From assembly GCF_001854805.1 (NCBI RefSeq), contig NZ_MBLO01000280.1, positions 22,387-86,386 on the forward strand: DNA of 64,000 nucleotides, given 5' to 3'. Below are positions 36,552 to 45,647 of this stretch, piece by piece; within the stretch, counting starts at the first letter, position 1, and each line of letters starts with the position of its first letter. The position numbers were made by a program, and so were the translations under genes. The notes under the pieces are model-generated. The model saw only the letters and a program-made list of their open reading frames with translations, was not told the origin of the DNA and did no database searches. The stretch is from Pseudofrankia coriaricola. GTDB lineage: Bacteria; Actinomycetota; Actinomycetes; Frankiales; Frankiaceae.

Positions 36552-38975
36552 TCATCCGGACGAGCCGCCCTGCGCCGGCAGCTCGCGAATCCCGGCCCAG
36601 ACGCTGTCACGCGCTCTCGTGATGGCGACGTACAGCTGCCGGCGTTCCAGCTGGCTCCGCTCGCGGAACGCGTCGGCGGACTCGGACGGCTGCCGCGGCC
36701 TCGGGAAGAGGTTGCGGTCGGGAATGCAGACGTGGGCGAAGTCAAGGCTCTTGACCCGGTGGTACGTGCCGACCTTCACCGCCTCGCGGCTGGTCCCGTC
36801 GTATTCCCTGAGGGAGACGGCCGGAATCCGCCGCTCGGTGAGGACGCGCAGCCAGCGCGCGGCCGCGGCGTTCGTCGGCACGAGCACAGCCATGTCGCCG
36901 TAACGAAGGTTCCGGTCGCCGTGGAACTCCACGAGGTGCTCGCAGAGTGCCGCGTCCTGCGAGACGGTGCTGGGCACCGTGACCTCGTGGACCTCACCTC
37001 CTGGCCGGTCGATGTCGACCTCGCGCCGTCCCTGTTCCGGTATGCCGTCGAGGTCGTCGAAGCTGTCGTCCGCGATCACCGCCTGGGCGTAGCGCAGGAT
37101 CTTCTCGCGATTGCGGTAGTTCGTGGTGAGCACGGTGGAACGTCCGACGACGGAGACGCCGGCCTCGGCGAGGGTGAAACCGCCCGGATAGATGGACTGC
37201 TGGCCGTCGCCGACGACGAACAGCCCGTCCGGCCTGTCGCCGACGAAGGCGTGCAGGAGCTGTAGGCCGACGCACGTCAGGTCCTGCACCTCGTCAACGA
37301 TCACCGCGTCGTACCGGGTGCCGGAGCTTTCGCGCACAAGGTCCCGGGCCAGCAGCAGCGCGTCGTCCCGATCGAGGACGCCGCGCTCCGTCCGGAGCTG
37401 CTCGTACCGCTCGTACAGCTCCCACACCGCGCGTCGGTGATTCTGCTGCAGGGGAGTGCTGCGCCCGACGCGCGCCAGCCTGGCGTACTGCTCGAAGGCC
37501 GTCAGGCCTCTGCCCTTGATGACCGTCGAGATCTCGTCCTGCCAGTACCGGGGGGCCAGTCCGACCCCGGGAAGAGTCGAGAACTGCCCGACCTGCGCCC
37601 AGGCGCGCCAGAAGCAGGTCTCGGCGACCTCCTGCTGGTGGCGGTCCGCCAGGCCATGATCACGAAGACAACGGGCGGCGACGGCATGGACCGTGGCGAA
37701 CTCGATCCGGTCGACCTGGTCGGGCGCCATCCGGGTCAGCAGGGCACGGTAGACCGGCCCCAACGTGCGCACTAGTGAGGTGAACAGCACCCGTTCCCCT
37801 CGTGCCGCCAGGTATTTGGCGCGGTGCAGCGCGACGACCGTCTTGCCGGTGCCGGCCGCGCCGCGCACGCGGGCCGGACCCGACCAGCGCCGACCGGACA
37901 AGCGGGCCTGCGTCGGATGCAGCCAGGTCATCCACGTCTCGATCGGCTCCCGCGCGGCGGCGTCGAGGAGCTCCCGCCACAGCTCCTCGCGGCTCAGCAG
38001 GGCTTCCTGATCTGGGCCGCCGCGCGCAGGGGCCTCAGACCCGCCCGACCTGGTTGACCCTCCCGACCCGGTTGCCCCGGACGACCCCGCCGACCCGGTT
38101 GCCCCGGCGGGTCTGGCCGGTGGCCGCGGGGCGGCGGCCGCCCTGGCGCCGTGCGCGACCGAGCGGCCTGGCGGAACCGGCGGTGGATCGGTCAGGCCGG
38201 CCCGGTGCGTGACCGGATGGCGGGCGGACCGCGCGGGCGGCACCGCGGCGACCGTGGCGCGGGGCATCGGCGGGCAACCGTCCGCCAGGCAGCTCAGCAG
38301 GCGTTCGACCAGGCCCGGTGCCAGCCGGGGGCTCCGGCGTCCGAGGTTGAGGGCCAGGTCCTGCTCGCCGATGACGGTCACTCGGTCGAGCTGCGCCAGG
38401 ACGTTCCTGCGCCCGCCCAGCACGAGCAGCGGAACCACCTCGGCCGGCGGCAGGCCCGCGTCCGTCAGCACCTGCTCCACCGCGACGGTCTGGTCCACGA
38501 GCTTGCGGAGGTCGTCCTCGGCGTCGGCGTCTCCCCGGAACAGCCGGCCGCCTTCGATGGTGACGTCCCGCCAGTTCTTCACATCGAGCACGAAGACGCC
38601 GCCGGGGCCGACGACGAGGGCGTCGATGTTGGCCCGGCGGGTTCCGGGCCACTGCCGGTCCGACAGGAAGTGCCATCCGGCGTCGTCCATGCCGATCAGT
38701 ACCCGGACGACGCTCTGCTCGGCCCGGCCGCCGGCCTCCCAGCGCTCGCGGTGCCGGCGTAGCTGGCGCAGCACGTCGTTCAGGTGCTGGACCTGCCGCT
38801 GGACACCGTCGATCTCCAGGCCAAGCTGGACGGCCTGGCCAAAGGCCGACGGTTCCGCGGGCGGGTCGACGTCTCGGGCCGGCGGCGCGTCGGAGGCAGC
38901 CAGGCCCGCGGTCGGCGCGGTGGTGGCGGTCGCGGCGGTGGTGGGGAGGCCCGCTGGCCGCTCACGCGAAAGCAC
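36552..38975 (-). CDS. NERD-domain UvrD/PcrA-like DNA helicase
   Basis: An 807-residue fusion. A NERD (nuclease-related) domain lies at about residues 85-200, with ANIDALVVGPGGVFVLDVKN supplying the D...DxK catalytic-like residues; the usual E is D. A Pro/Ala/Gly-rich linker (about 240-320) follows. Then comes a superfamily 1 helicase: Walker A RVRGAAGTGKTVVALHRAKY, ATVHAVAARCLRDHG, Walker B DAVIVDEVQDLTCVG, VVGDGQQSIYPGGFT, TTNYRNREKIL, and C-terminal motifs VKSLDFAHVCIPD and RRQLYVAITRARDSVW. Such proteins are linked to DNA repair or defence. The adjacent genes are not known defence genes. Confidence 0.92.
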   Translation of the reverse strand: MLSRERPAGLPTTAATATTAPTAGLAASDAPPARDVDPPAEPSAFGQAVQLGLEIDGVQRQVQHLNDVLRQLRRHRERWEAGGRAEQSVVRVLIGMDDAGWHFLSDRQWPGTRRANIDALVVGPGGVFVLDVKNWRDVTIEGGRLFRGDADAEDDLRKLVDQTVAVEQVLTDAGLPPAEVVPLLVLGGRRNVLAQLDRVTVIGEQDLALNLGRRSPRLAPGLVERLLSCLADGCPPMPRATVAAVPPARSARHPVTHRAGLTDPPPVPPGRSVAHGARAAAAPRPPARPAGATGSAGSSGATGSGGSTRSGGSEAPARGGPDQEALLSREELWRELLDAAAREPIETWMTWLHPTQARLSGRRWSGPARVRGAAGTGKTVVALHRAKYLAARGERVLFTSLVRTLGPVYRALLTRMAPDQVDRIEFATVHAVAARCLRDHGLADRHQQEVAETCFWRAWAQVGQFSTLPGVGLAPRYWQDEISTVIKGRGLTAFEQYARLARVGRSTPLQQNHRRAVWELYERYEQLRTERGVLDRDDALLLARDLVRESSGTRYDAVIVDEVQDLTCVGLQLLHAFVGDRPDGLFVVGDGQQSIYPGGFTLAEAGVSVVGRSTVLTTNYRNREKILRYAQAVIADDSFDDLDGIPEQGRREVDIDRPGGEVHEVTVPSTVSQDAALCEHLVEFHGDRNLRYGDMAVLVPTNAAAARWLRVLTERRIPAVSLREYDGTSREAVKVGTYHRVKSLDFAHVCIPDRNLFPRPRQPSESADAFRERSQLERRQLYVAITRARDSVWAGIRELPAQGGSSG

Positions 38976-39327
38976 GTCACTGCCCCCTCACCTTGTGTCA
39001 CAGGTGAGAGTACGGCAATGAGTTGTCGTTTGCCTATGTTTGCGAATGGCTGTGGTCTATCGACCCCAAGGGGAGTGGTTGTCGCTGGGGGCGCGAGTCC
39101 GCTTTCGAATACTTGTTCGAACTTGCTGGTCCCTTTGGGTGGGCGGGATCGGATGCCGCTACTGGGCACCATGATCGGGCACCGCGATCGGGCGACCGTG
39201 GTACCGCGACTGGGCGCGAGGACGGGCGCGTCGCCGTTGGCGCGCCCCGCCTCTCTCTGCGTGCCCCTTGCGGTGCTTTGGGCCATCCGCTAGAAAAATT
39301 CGGTTCGACATCGCCTTCGGGCCCGGC

Positions 39328-39384
39328 CTGACGACGGAGGCCGCGCTCGTGCGCTTCTGACAGGCTGACGACGGAGGCCGCGCT
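39328..39384 (+). repeat. 20-bp direct repeat
   Basis: CTGACGACGGAGGCCGCGCT is present at 39328-39347 and again, identically, at 39365-39384. The start-to-start spacing is 37 bases. Confidence 0.8.
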
Positions 39385-39486
39385 GCTGCGTTCCGATCCG
39401 GCTTGCGACAGGAACCGCGCTGTCGCGGTTCTGACCCGGCAACCGGCCAAGGCGTTTCACCGACCGGTGGTCCTCGTCGGCGAGGA

Positions 39487-39526
39487 CGCTGTCTCGGACC
39501 TCCCCCCGCTGAGGTCCGAGACAGCG
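39487..39526 (+). terminator. Strong hairpin, terminator- or operator-like
   Basis: CGCTGTCTCGGACCTC (39487-39502) pairs perfectly with 39511-39526 across an 8-base loop CCCCCGCT. There is no T-run beyond it. It could terminate transcription in a GC-rich host or form part of a structured RNA or operator. Confidence 0.5.
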
Positions 39527-39775
39527 CCCTCGACGACTTTCCTCCGGGGTGCCCCCGCCCCCAGGACGCCGGGGAAGGCCCCCACTCCCAGCGCCGAAGC
39601 CCAAGCGTGGCCTAGTCCGATTGACGTAGCCAGCCTCGGAGATCTGTCCTCCACCGTCCGGCCTCGTGAGTCCGACCTCGCACGTTCGAGGATGTTTGGC
39701 CATGCGTGGACGGATCTCTTGCTACGCTGTCGATCTCCGTGGTAAAGCGAAGCGTCTCGCGCAAGGGGAACGACC

Positions 39776-40660
39776 TTGACGGATGTGCCGGCCGAGGATC
39801 TGTCCAAGCTGCTGTCCGGCCTGATGCGCGCTGCTAGGCGCAAGACCGACACCGGGCGGCAGGCGCTCGCCAACGACGAGCTGACCCGCGAGTACCTGGA
39901 GGCCGGGCTGCGGCTGATCGACGCGCAGCTGAGCCCCGGCGACGATGTCGATCCCGAGGACCGGCCGCTGTTTCGCTGGCTGTCGCAGCGCGCCGTCATC
40001 GACGAGGTCTGCGAGGGCGGCCGGCTGCGCGGCTCGGAGGGCAGCTTCCGTGATCGCTGGCCCTACCAGGCTGACTTCATCCGCGATGTGCTCGCGTACA
40101 GCCTGCGCGGCGCGCACTGGCAGGGCTTCCTGGACAGCACCGCGAACGCCCGCAACCGGCTCGCCGACGCCGAGGACGTGGTCCGCGCCGTCCACGACGC
40201 CGGCTACGACGACCTGACCGCCACGCGGCGCACCCCCGCGCTGCGCGCGCAGCTGATCGGCGCCGCGATGGCGGAGCGCGACGAGATCGCCCGCTCGACG
40301 CTGCAGGAGATGTACCGGATCAGCACGCAGGCGTGGCTGGAGGCCTACGAGAAGACGGTCGCGGTCCGCGGCCTGCGCATCCGCCCCGGGCTGACGCTCG
40401 AGGACATCAACTTCATCATGACCGCGACCGCCGAGGGGATGCAGCTGCGCCTCATGGTCGAGCCGGACGACGGCGTCATCGACCACGAGAAGCGCACCTC
40501 GCTGCTCGGCACCGCGGCCCTCGCCCTGATCGTCGCCTGTTTCGACCACCTGGGCGACGGCCTGAGCCTGGAGGAGGTCGTCGCCCTCGCCACCAGCCCC
40601 GCTCCGACGGCCGAGGCCGAACCGGGCGACAGGACCCAGAACGCCGCCGACACCGGCTGA
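39776..40660 (+). CDS. Unrecognised protein, possibly TetR-like
   Basis: A 294-residue helical soluble protein. The start is TTG at 39776, with AAGGGGA upstream. Segments such as LFRWLSQRAVIDEVCEGGRL, WPYQADFIRDVLAYSLRGAH and LTLEDINFIMTATAEGMQLR, and the ending LALIVACFDHLGDGL, recall the ligand-binding domains of TetR-type regulators. A convincing helix-turn-helix is not obvious, although RAVIDEVCEGGRLRGSEGSF could be a degenerate one. It contains no catalytic motif. It is convergent with the MarR gene and has no operon partner. Confidence 0.6.
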   Translation: MTDVPAEDLSKLLSGLMRAARRKTDTGRQALANDELTREYLEAGLRLIDAQLSPGDDVDPEDRPLFRWLSQRAVIDEVCEGGRLRGSEGSFRDRWPYQADFIRDVLAYSLRGAHWQGFLDSTANARNRLADAEDVVRAVHDAGYDDLTATRRTPALRAQLIGAAMAERDEIARSTLQEMYRISTQAWLEAYEKTVAVRGLRIRPGLTLEDINFIMTATAEGMQLRLMVEPDDGVIDHEKRTSLLGTAALALIVACFDHLGDGLSLEEVVALATSPAPTAEAEPGDRTQNAADTG

Positions 40661-40713
40661 CCGGGTTCCCGGAGCGGGACTCCCACGCGAATCCAGCCGG
40701 TGCTGCCGGAGGG

Positions 40714-41328
40714 TTAGCCGGTCGCGCCGGGCAGGGGGTCGTGCTGGTCGAGCTGGCGGGTGGCCGCCTGGCAGGCGGACTCGACCTGCGTGGGGTCGAG
40801 GACGACGAGGTGCTCGACGACCCGGCTGGCCATCGCCGTGAAGGCCGCCCGCTCGCTGGCGGACAGCGGGGCGAGCACATGGTCCTCGACGAGGCGCAGC
40901 CGAGTCTGCGCGTCCTCGTAGGCGACGCGGCCACGCTCGGTGCCGACGATCCTGCGGGCGCGCCGGTCGGCGGGGTCCGGCCGGCGCTCGACGAGGCCCG
41001 CCTTCTCCATGTCATCGATGAGGCGGACCATGACCGTCCGGTCGATGCCGAACCGGCGGGCGACCTCGATCTGGTTCGGCGCGTTGCCGCGGATCGCGTC
41101 CCCGAGGACGCGCAGCCCGCGCAGCCCGCCGGGCACCGAGTCGATCGCGGCCGAAGCGGTGATCAGGTAGCCGTGCTGGATCTGGCCGACCAGCCAGCCG
41201 ACGTCCTTCGTGACGTCGTCATCGCCTGCCGCGTCGCAGGCCGAGCTGTCCGCGGGGACGCAGGAGTCCAGGGCGCCGGGAGCGTCCGGGCGCGGCGCGT
41301 CCGGCTGGGCTCCCGTTAGCTGCGTCAC
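40714..41328 (-). CDS. MarR-family regulator
   Basis: A 204-residue MarR-type winged-helix protein. About 40 acidic/disordered residues precede the domain. Helix-turn-helix sequence is NAPNQIEVARRFGIDRTVMV, followed by RLIDDMEKAGLVERRPDPAD and the wing RRARRIVGTERGRV. The GTG at 41328 is the annotated start, but an internal GTG at VTKDVGWLVGQ is possible. It is divergent from an azoreductase gene with AGATGATCTG repeats between them, so it probably represses that enzyme in response to quinones, azo compounds or thiol stress. Confidence 0.9.
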   Translation of the reverse strand: MTQLTGAQPDAPRPDAPGALDSCVPADSSACDAAGDDDVTKDVGWLVGQIQHGYLITASAAIDSVPGGLRGLRVLGDAIRGNAPNQIEVARRFGIDRTVMVRLIDDMEKAGLVERRPDPADRRARRIVGTERGRVAYEDAQTRLRLVEDHVLAPLSASERAAFTAMASRVVEHLVVLDPTQVESACQAATRQLDQHDPLPGATG

Positions 41329-41417
41329 CGGGTCACCATACCCCGGAACACGATCCGATCGTCTGTGTTTAAGATGAGCGCCACAGCAGCTAATCTACTC
41401 GAGAGACGATCTGGAGA

Positions 41418-41443
41418 CAGATGATCTGCTGGTAGATGATCTG
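41418..41443 (+). promoter_or_regulatory. Operator candidate between MarR and azoR
   Basis: AGATGATCTG is repeated at 41419-41428 and 41434-41443, 15 bases apart. The first is part of CAGAT-G-ATCTG (41418-41428), a perfect palindrome around one base. The sites lie 53-78 bases before the azoreductase ATG and 90-115 bases before the MarR start. Confidence 0.6.
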
Positions 41444-41495
41444 TCCGATAGCTGACCGGACCTCCGGTCCCAAGACGCCCTCCAAGGAGAGCCCG

Positions 41496-42131
41496 ATGGC
41501 CCACCTGCTGCACCTCGACTCGAGCATCGCCGGCGACAACTCGGTGTCACGCGCGGTGGCGCGCGAGTACGTCGCGGCCTGGCAGGAGAACAACCCCGCC
41601 GGCGCGGTGACCCACCGCGACCTGGCCGCCGCGCCGCCGGCGCACCTGGACTGGACCATCGTCTCCGCGGGCATGACCCCGGACGACCAGCGGACGCCGG
41701 AGCAGACGGAGGCGCTCAAGGCCCGCCAGGGCTACATCGGCGAGGTCACCGTCGCCGACGAGGTCGTGATCACCGCTCCGATGTACAACTGGTCGCTCCC
41801 GACAACCCTGAAGGCGTGGATCGACCAGCTGATCATCCCCGGGGTCACCGTGGCGGACGCGGACAACCCCGGCCTGTTCCACGGCAAGAAGGTCACCGTC
41901 GTGACCACGCAGGGCGGTTCGTACTCGCCGGGCGCGCCGAAGGAGGGCTGGGACCACGTCTCCCCGTACCTCGAGCACGTGCTGGAGGCCCTCGGCGCCG
42001 ACAACGTCGAGTTCGTCAACGTCGAGATGACACTGTCCGTCGTCAACCCGGCGCTGGCCCAGTTCACCGACGTGTTCCACGCCTCCCGCGCCGCCGCCAC
42101 CGAGAGCATCAAGGCCCGCGTCCTGGTCTGA
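41496..42131 (+). CDS. azoR: FMN-dependent NADH:quinone oxidoreductase / azoreductase
   Basis: A 211-residue flavodoxin-fold enzyme of the AzoR family, reducing quinones and azo dyes with NADH through FMN. Family sequence includes HLLHLDSSIAGDNSVSRAVA at the N-terminal phosphate loop, VVITAPMYNWSLPTTLKAWI with the conserved PMYN flavin-binding motif, and VTVVTTQGGSYSPGAP near the C-terminal half. The length is normal. AAGGAG precedes the ATG. It stands opposite the MarR gene and is the likely target of that regulator, as in many thiol- and quinone-stress systems. Confidence 0.95.
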   Translation: MAHLLHLDSSIAGDNSVSRAVAREYVAAWQENNPAGAVTHRDLAAAPPAHLDWTIVSAGMTPDDQRTPEQTEALKARQGYIGEVTVADEVVITAPMYNWSLPTTLKAWIDQLIIPGVTVADADNPGLFHGKKVTVVTTQGGSYSPGAPKEGWDHVSPYLEHVLEALGADNVEFVNVEMTLSVVNPALAQFTDVFHASRAAATESIKARVLV

Positions 42132-42402
42132 GCCCCCTCGGCCCAGCCGCACGGCCAGCGCCGGCCGGCGCCCGCCATCCGTTCACGAGACCGATGGCGG
42201 GCGCCGGCCGGCGTCGTCGTCCGTGTCCCGCGTTCCGGGTTTCCGTGTCCCGTGTTTCCGCCGTACCGCGTGGCCGGCTGGGCGCGGCCCGAGCGCCACC
42301 CGAGCGCCGCGGGAGCTGTCCTCTTCCCGTGCCTCTTCCCCTCGTGCCGCCGCGTCACCGGATCCGGTGAACGGGGCGTGGGACGGGGAGATCATTGCTA
42401 CT

Positions 42403-42939
42403 GTGCCCGGTGTGGCACAGGAGAAATCCGGCTGGGAGCTGGCGCAGGTCAACATCGCGCGGCTGCGGGCACCGCTGGACAGTCCGCGGCTGGCCGACTT
42501 CGTCGCCGCGCTCGAGCCGGTCAACGCGCTGGCGGACGCCGCCCCCGGGTTCCGCTGGCGGCTGCAGACCGAGGACGGCGACGCCACCGCGGTCACCGCG
42601 TTCGAGTGGGACGCCGGGAGCAGCGCCGGGGTGATCGTCAACCTCACCGTCTGGGAGTCGGTGGAGGCGCTGGGCGCCTTCGCCTACTCGGGGCTGCACC
42701 GCGAGGTGCTGGGCCGCCGTCGGGAGTGGTTCGAGGCCATGGCGGAGGCCTACTCGGCCCTGTGGTGGGTCCCCGCCGGGGAGTGGCCGTCCACCGCCGA
42801 CGCCGAGGACCGCGTCCGCCACCTGCGCAGCCACGGCTCCACCCCCTGGGCCTTCGGCCTGCGCGACCACTTCCCCCCGCCGGACCAGCCAGCGGCAGGC
42901 CCGAGCGCCGGCCGGTCCGACTGGATGTGCCCAGCCTGA
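42403..42939 (+). CDS. DUF3291 domain protein
   Basis: A 178-residue protein of the DUF3291 family. Diagnostic stretches are WELAQVNIARLRAPLDSPRL, the APGFRWRLQTEDGDATAV loop, VIVNLTVWESVEALGAFAYSG (in part), and HREVLGRRREWFEAM. The family has a ferredoxin-like dimeric alpha/beta-barrel fold related to heme-degrading monooxygenases; function unknown. GTG 42403 or GTG 42412 is the likely start, with GGGGAG some 12 bases upstream of the former. No operon partner. Confidence 0.82.
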   Translation: MPGVAQEKSGWELAQVNIARLRAPLDSPRLADFVAALEPVNALADAAPGFRWRLQTEDGDATAVTAFEWDAGSSAGVIVNLTVWESVEALGAFAYSGLHREVLGRRREWFEAMAEAYSALWWVPAGEWPSTADAEDRVRHLRSHGSTPWAFGLRDHFPPPDQPAAGPSAGRSDWMCPA

Positions 42940-43085
42940 CGGACCGGCCGCAACCCGGCCCGTGCGTTCCCCTGGGCCTGTTCGATCCCTGAGGCCCTGA
43001 GCGTGCCTTTGCCGCCGCCAGAACCCGCTGGCCGGTCTGGCTGGGCGCCCGCCGCCGCCGTGGTCACCGGCGAGCGTGAGGAACA

Positions 43086-44537
43086 TCAGCCGGCCTCGAC
43101 CGCCGCCGCGGGGGCTGGGCGCGGCGTGCGCAGGCCACGGGCGATGAGCAAAGCGCCGGCGAGCACCACCGTGGCGTCGACGCCGATGGCCAGGCGCAGG
43201 GCGGCGAGCGAGTCGAGCCCGCCGGCGGCGATGGCGACGGCGCTCATGACCGGCACACCCAGCGCGATGGCGACCTGCTGGGTCATCGTCGCGACACCCG
43301 TGGCCAGGCCCTGCTCGTGGTCGGGCAGCCCGGACGTCGCCGCCACCATGAAACCGACGATCGCGCAGACGTGCCCGATCGCGCCGACGAAGGTCGTGGC
43401 GGCGACCAGCCACAGAGAGACGGTGGTGCCTCCCGAGAACACGAGCAGGCCCGTCAGCACCGACTGGACGGCGAGCCCGCCGACGAGGGCACGGCGCACC
43501 CCGAACGCGACGACCACCCGCGGCCCGACCATCCCGCCGATGATCGCCCCGGCTCCCATCGCGACCAGCATCAGGCCCGTCTGGAGCGGGTTGAGACCGA
43601 GCAGATGCTGCATGTACATCGTCAGGAGGAACACCAGCGCCGGCTCCATCGAGAACGTCACGAACCCGGCCACGTTGCCCCAGCCCACCGTGCGCCGGGT
43701 CAGGATCGTGACCGGCACGAGCGGGTGGGAGTGGCGTCGCTCGGCGGCCCAGAACCCGGCGAGCAGGGTCACGGCGGCCAGGACGCAGCCGATGGCCCAC
43801 GGGTCGTCGGCGCCGCGCTCGCCCAGCCGGGTCGCGCCGTACACGAGCGCGAGCAGGCCGGACGTCACGAGCGCCGCCCCTGGAAGGTCCAGCCGGGTCC
43901 GCACCCTGGCCGCCGGGTCGGCCAGCACGAACGGCGCGACCGCGACGACGACCGCGGCGATCGGCACGTTGATGAGGAACGCCCAGCGCCAGCTCGCCAC
44001 GTCGGTCAGGACGCCGCCGAGAATGGCGCCGCAGGTGAACCCGGTGGACATCATCACGCTGTTCAGCCCGAGGGCGCGCTGGCGCGCCGGGCCCTCCGGG
44101 AAGGTCGTGGTCAGCAGCGACAACGCCGCCGGGGTGACCGCCGCCGTCGCCAGGCCCTGCGCGGCCCGAGCCGTGAGCAGGACCGCGGGGCTGGTGGCGA
44201 GGCCGCCGAGCAGCGAGGCCAGGCCGAGCGCCGTCATGCCGATGAGGAAGACGCGCAGCTTGCCGACGTAGTCGCCGATGCGGCCGAACAGGAGCGTGAA
44301 CCCGGCGGCGCACAGCGCGAACGCCGTCGCGATCCACTGCGCGTTCGCGTCGGAGAACCCCAGGCTCGTCCCGACCGTCGGCAGCGCCACGTTCAGGACC
44401 GAGAAGTCGACGGCGAGCGTGAACTGGGAGGCCAGCAGCAGCACCAGCACGAGGCCCTGGCCGCGGGTCATGCGGGCCGCCACCGCGGCGGCCGGGTCCG
44501 CCTGGTCGGTGGTCGCGGTGGATGTCAGAGTGGTCAC
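43086..44537 (-). CDS. MFS drug exporter, DHA2 (14-TM) family
   Basis: A 483-residue drug:H+ antiporter of the DHA2 group. Fourteen hydrophobic segments are visible. Family motifs include LAVDFSVLNVALPTVGTSLG in TM1, LLFGRIGDYVGKLRVFLIGM (motif A) and TARAAQGLATAAVTPAALSL (motif C region), plus GFTCGAILGGVLTDVASWRW. GTG 44537 is chosen; GTG 44546 is equally possible. It is divergent from an XRE-type regulator whose start lies about 120 bases away, so control by that protein is likely. The substrate is unknown. Confidence 0.92.
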   Translation of the reverse strand: MTTLTSTATTDQADPAAAVAARMTRGQGLVLVLLLASQFTLAVDFSVLNVALPTVGTSLGFSDANAQWIATAFALCAAGFTLLFGRIGDYVGKLRVFLIGMTALGLASLLGGLATSPAVLLTARAAQGLATAAVTPAALSLLTTTFPEGPARQRALGLNSVMMSTGFTCGAILGGVLTDVASWRWAFLINVPIAAVVVAVAPFVLADPAARVRTRLDLPGAALVTSGLLALVYGATRLGERGADDPWAIGCVLAAVTLLAGFWAAERRHSHPLVPVTILTRRTVGWGNVAGFVTFSMEPALVFLLTMYMQHLLGLNPLQTGLMLVAMGAGAIIGGMVGPRVVVAFGVRRALVGGLAVQSVLTGLLVFSGGTTVSLWLVAATTFVGAIGHVCAIVGFMVAATSGLPDHEQGLATGVATMTQQVAIALGVPVMSAVAIAAGGLDSLAALRLAIGVDATVVLAGALLIARGLRTPRPAPAAAVEAG

Positions 44538-44655
44538 ACCGCCCACGGTGCGTCCGCCGGCCGGCGACAGCGACAGCCCTGCGCCACCACCCCTCGGCGT
44601 GCCTACCACCGGCAGGGATACCCAGCGTCCTGCGCCGTCGGGCACGATGGAGGTC

Positions 44656-45480
44656 ATGGCGACGGAGCTCGGTGACTTCCTGCGCACCCGACGGGCCGCG
44701 GTCAGCCCCGCGGCCGTCGGGCTCGTCTCCTACGGCGCGCGGCGCGTCCCTGGCCTGCGCCGCGAGGAGCTGGCGCACCTGGCCGGAGTGAGCCCGACCT
44801 ACTACACGCGCCTGGAGCAGGCCGACCACCACAACGTCTCCGACAGCGTCCTCGACGCGCTCGCCCGCGTGCTGACGCTGACCGACGCCGAGCATGAGCA
44901 CCTGCGCCGGCTGGCCCGTCCCGAGCCTCGGCCGGTCCGGCGCCGCCGCGTCGAACGGCCACGGCCCGCGGCGCTCGGGCTCGTCCGCGCGGCGCCGGGG
45001 CCGGCGCTCCTCGTCGACCACCGCCAGGACGTGCTCGCCTGGAACGCCCTCGGCCACCGGCTCGTCGGTCTCGGCTACCCGTTCGAGGCGCCGGACGACG
45101 TCCGCGACCGGCCGAACTTCGCCCGGATGTTCTTCCTGGCCCTGGGTGGGCGCGACCTGTACGCCGAGTCGGACCAGATGGCCCGGCAGATGGTCGGCTT
45201 CCTGCGCTACTCCTCCGGCCTGCACCCCGACGACCACGAGCTGAGCTGCCTGGTCGGCGAGCTCGTCCAGCGCAGCGACCAGTTCGCCGCCCTGTGGGCC
45301 AAGCACCAGGTCCTGGACTGCGGCCATGGCGTGAAGAAGTTCCAGCACCCGCTGGTCGGGCGCCTCGACCTCACCTACGAGGCGATGCCCCTCCCCGAGA
45401 GCAGCCACCGCATGGTCCTTTACCACGCCGAGCCCGGCACCCCCGCCGCCGACGCCCTGGCCCTGCTCGCCCGGCACTGA
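44656..45480 (+). CDS. XRE-family regulator with MmyB-like ligand domain
   Basis: A 274-residue regulator. The N-terminal XRE helix-turn-helix is GDFLRTRRAAVSPAAVGL, RRVPGLRREELAHLAGVSPT and YYTRLEQADHHNVSDSVLDA. The C-terminal MmyB-type domain (about residues 105-270) has LLVDHRQDVLAWNALGHRLV, NFARMFFLALGG and KKFQHPLVGRLDLTYEAMPL, a ligand-binding fold often ascribed to fatty acids or drugs. ATG 44656 is preferred; ATG 44647 is in frame. It is divergent from the DHA2 exporter, as expected for its repressor or activator. Confidence 0.93.
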   Translation: MATELGDFLRTRRAAVSPAAVGLVSYGARRVPGLRREELAHLAGVSPTYYTRLEQADHHNVSDSVLDALARVLTLTDAEHEHLRRLARPEPRPVRRRRVERPRPAALGLVRAAPGPALLVDHRQDVLAWNALGHRLVGLGYPFEAPDDVRDRPNFARMFFLALGGRDLYAESDQMARQMVGFLRYSSGLHPDDHELSCLVGELVQRSDQFAALWAKHQVLDCGHGVKKFQHPLVGRLDLTYEAMPLPESSHRMVLYHAEPGTPAADALALLARH

Positions 45481-45647
45481 CAGCGCCCCGCCCGCGCGCC
45501 GCTGGTTCGTCCGCGCGGCCGACCCAGATGGCCCAGTCCGGGGCTCGGCCCGGCCGAGCCACCGACAAGGGGCCCGTCTGTCTTCGCGTCGTCCGTGGTC
45601 CCACTAGGGTGTAGCTCCGTTGGGATCACTACTCGGGAACAGAGACG

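Larger units (their letters stand above)
38976..39775. other. 800-base gene-free stretch with repeats and hairpin
   Basis: No convincing gene is seen. It holds a 20-base direct repeat at 39328/39365 and a perfect hairpin at 39487-39526. Frames in 39020-39290 are Arg/Gly/Ser-rich and lack ribosome-binding sites. The region may contain a small RNA or degraded sequence. Confidence 0.5.

Noticed and set aside
39403..39745. Small ORFs in the 39 kb gap
   Set aside because: They run through the hairpin and direct repeats, lack ribosome-binding sites and have no protein-like pattern.
42355..45477. Very long open frame on the minus strand (over 1000 codons)
   Set aside because: It is antisense or out of frame to DUF3291, MFS and XRE genes with clear motifs. 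It is Arg/Gly/Pro-rich with no domains, a usual artefact of GC-rich DNA.
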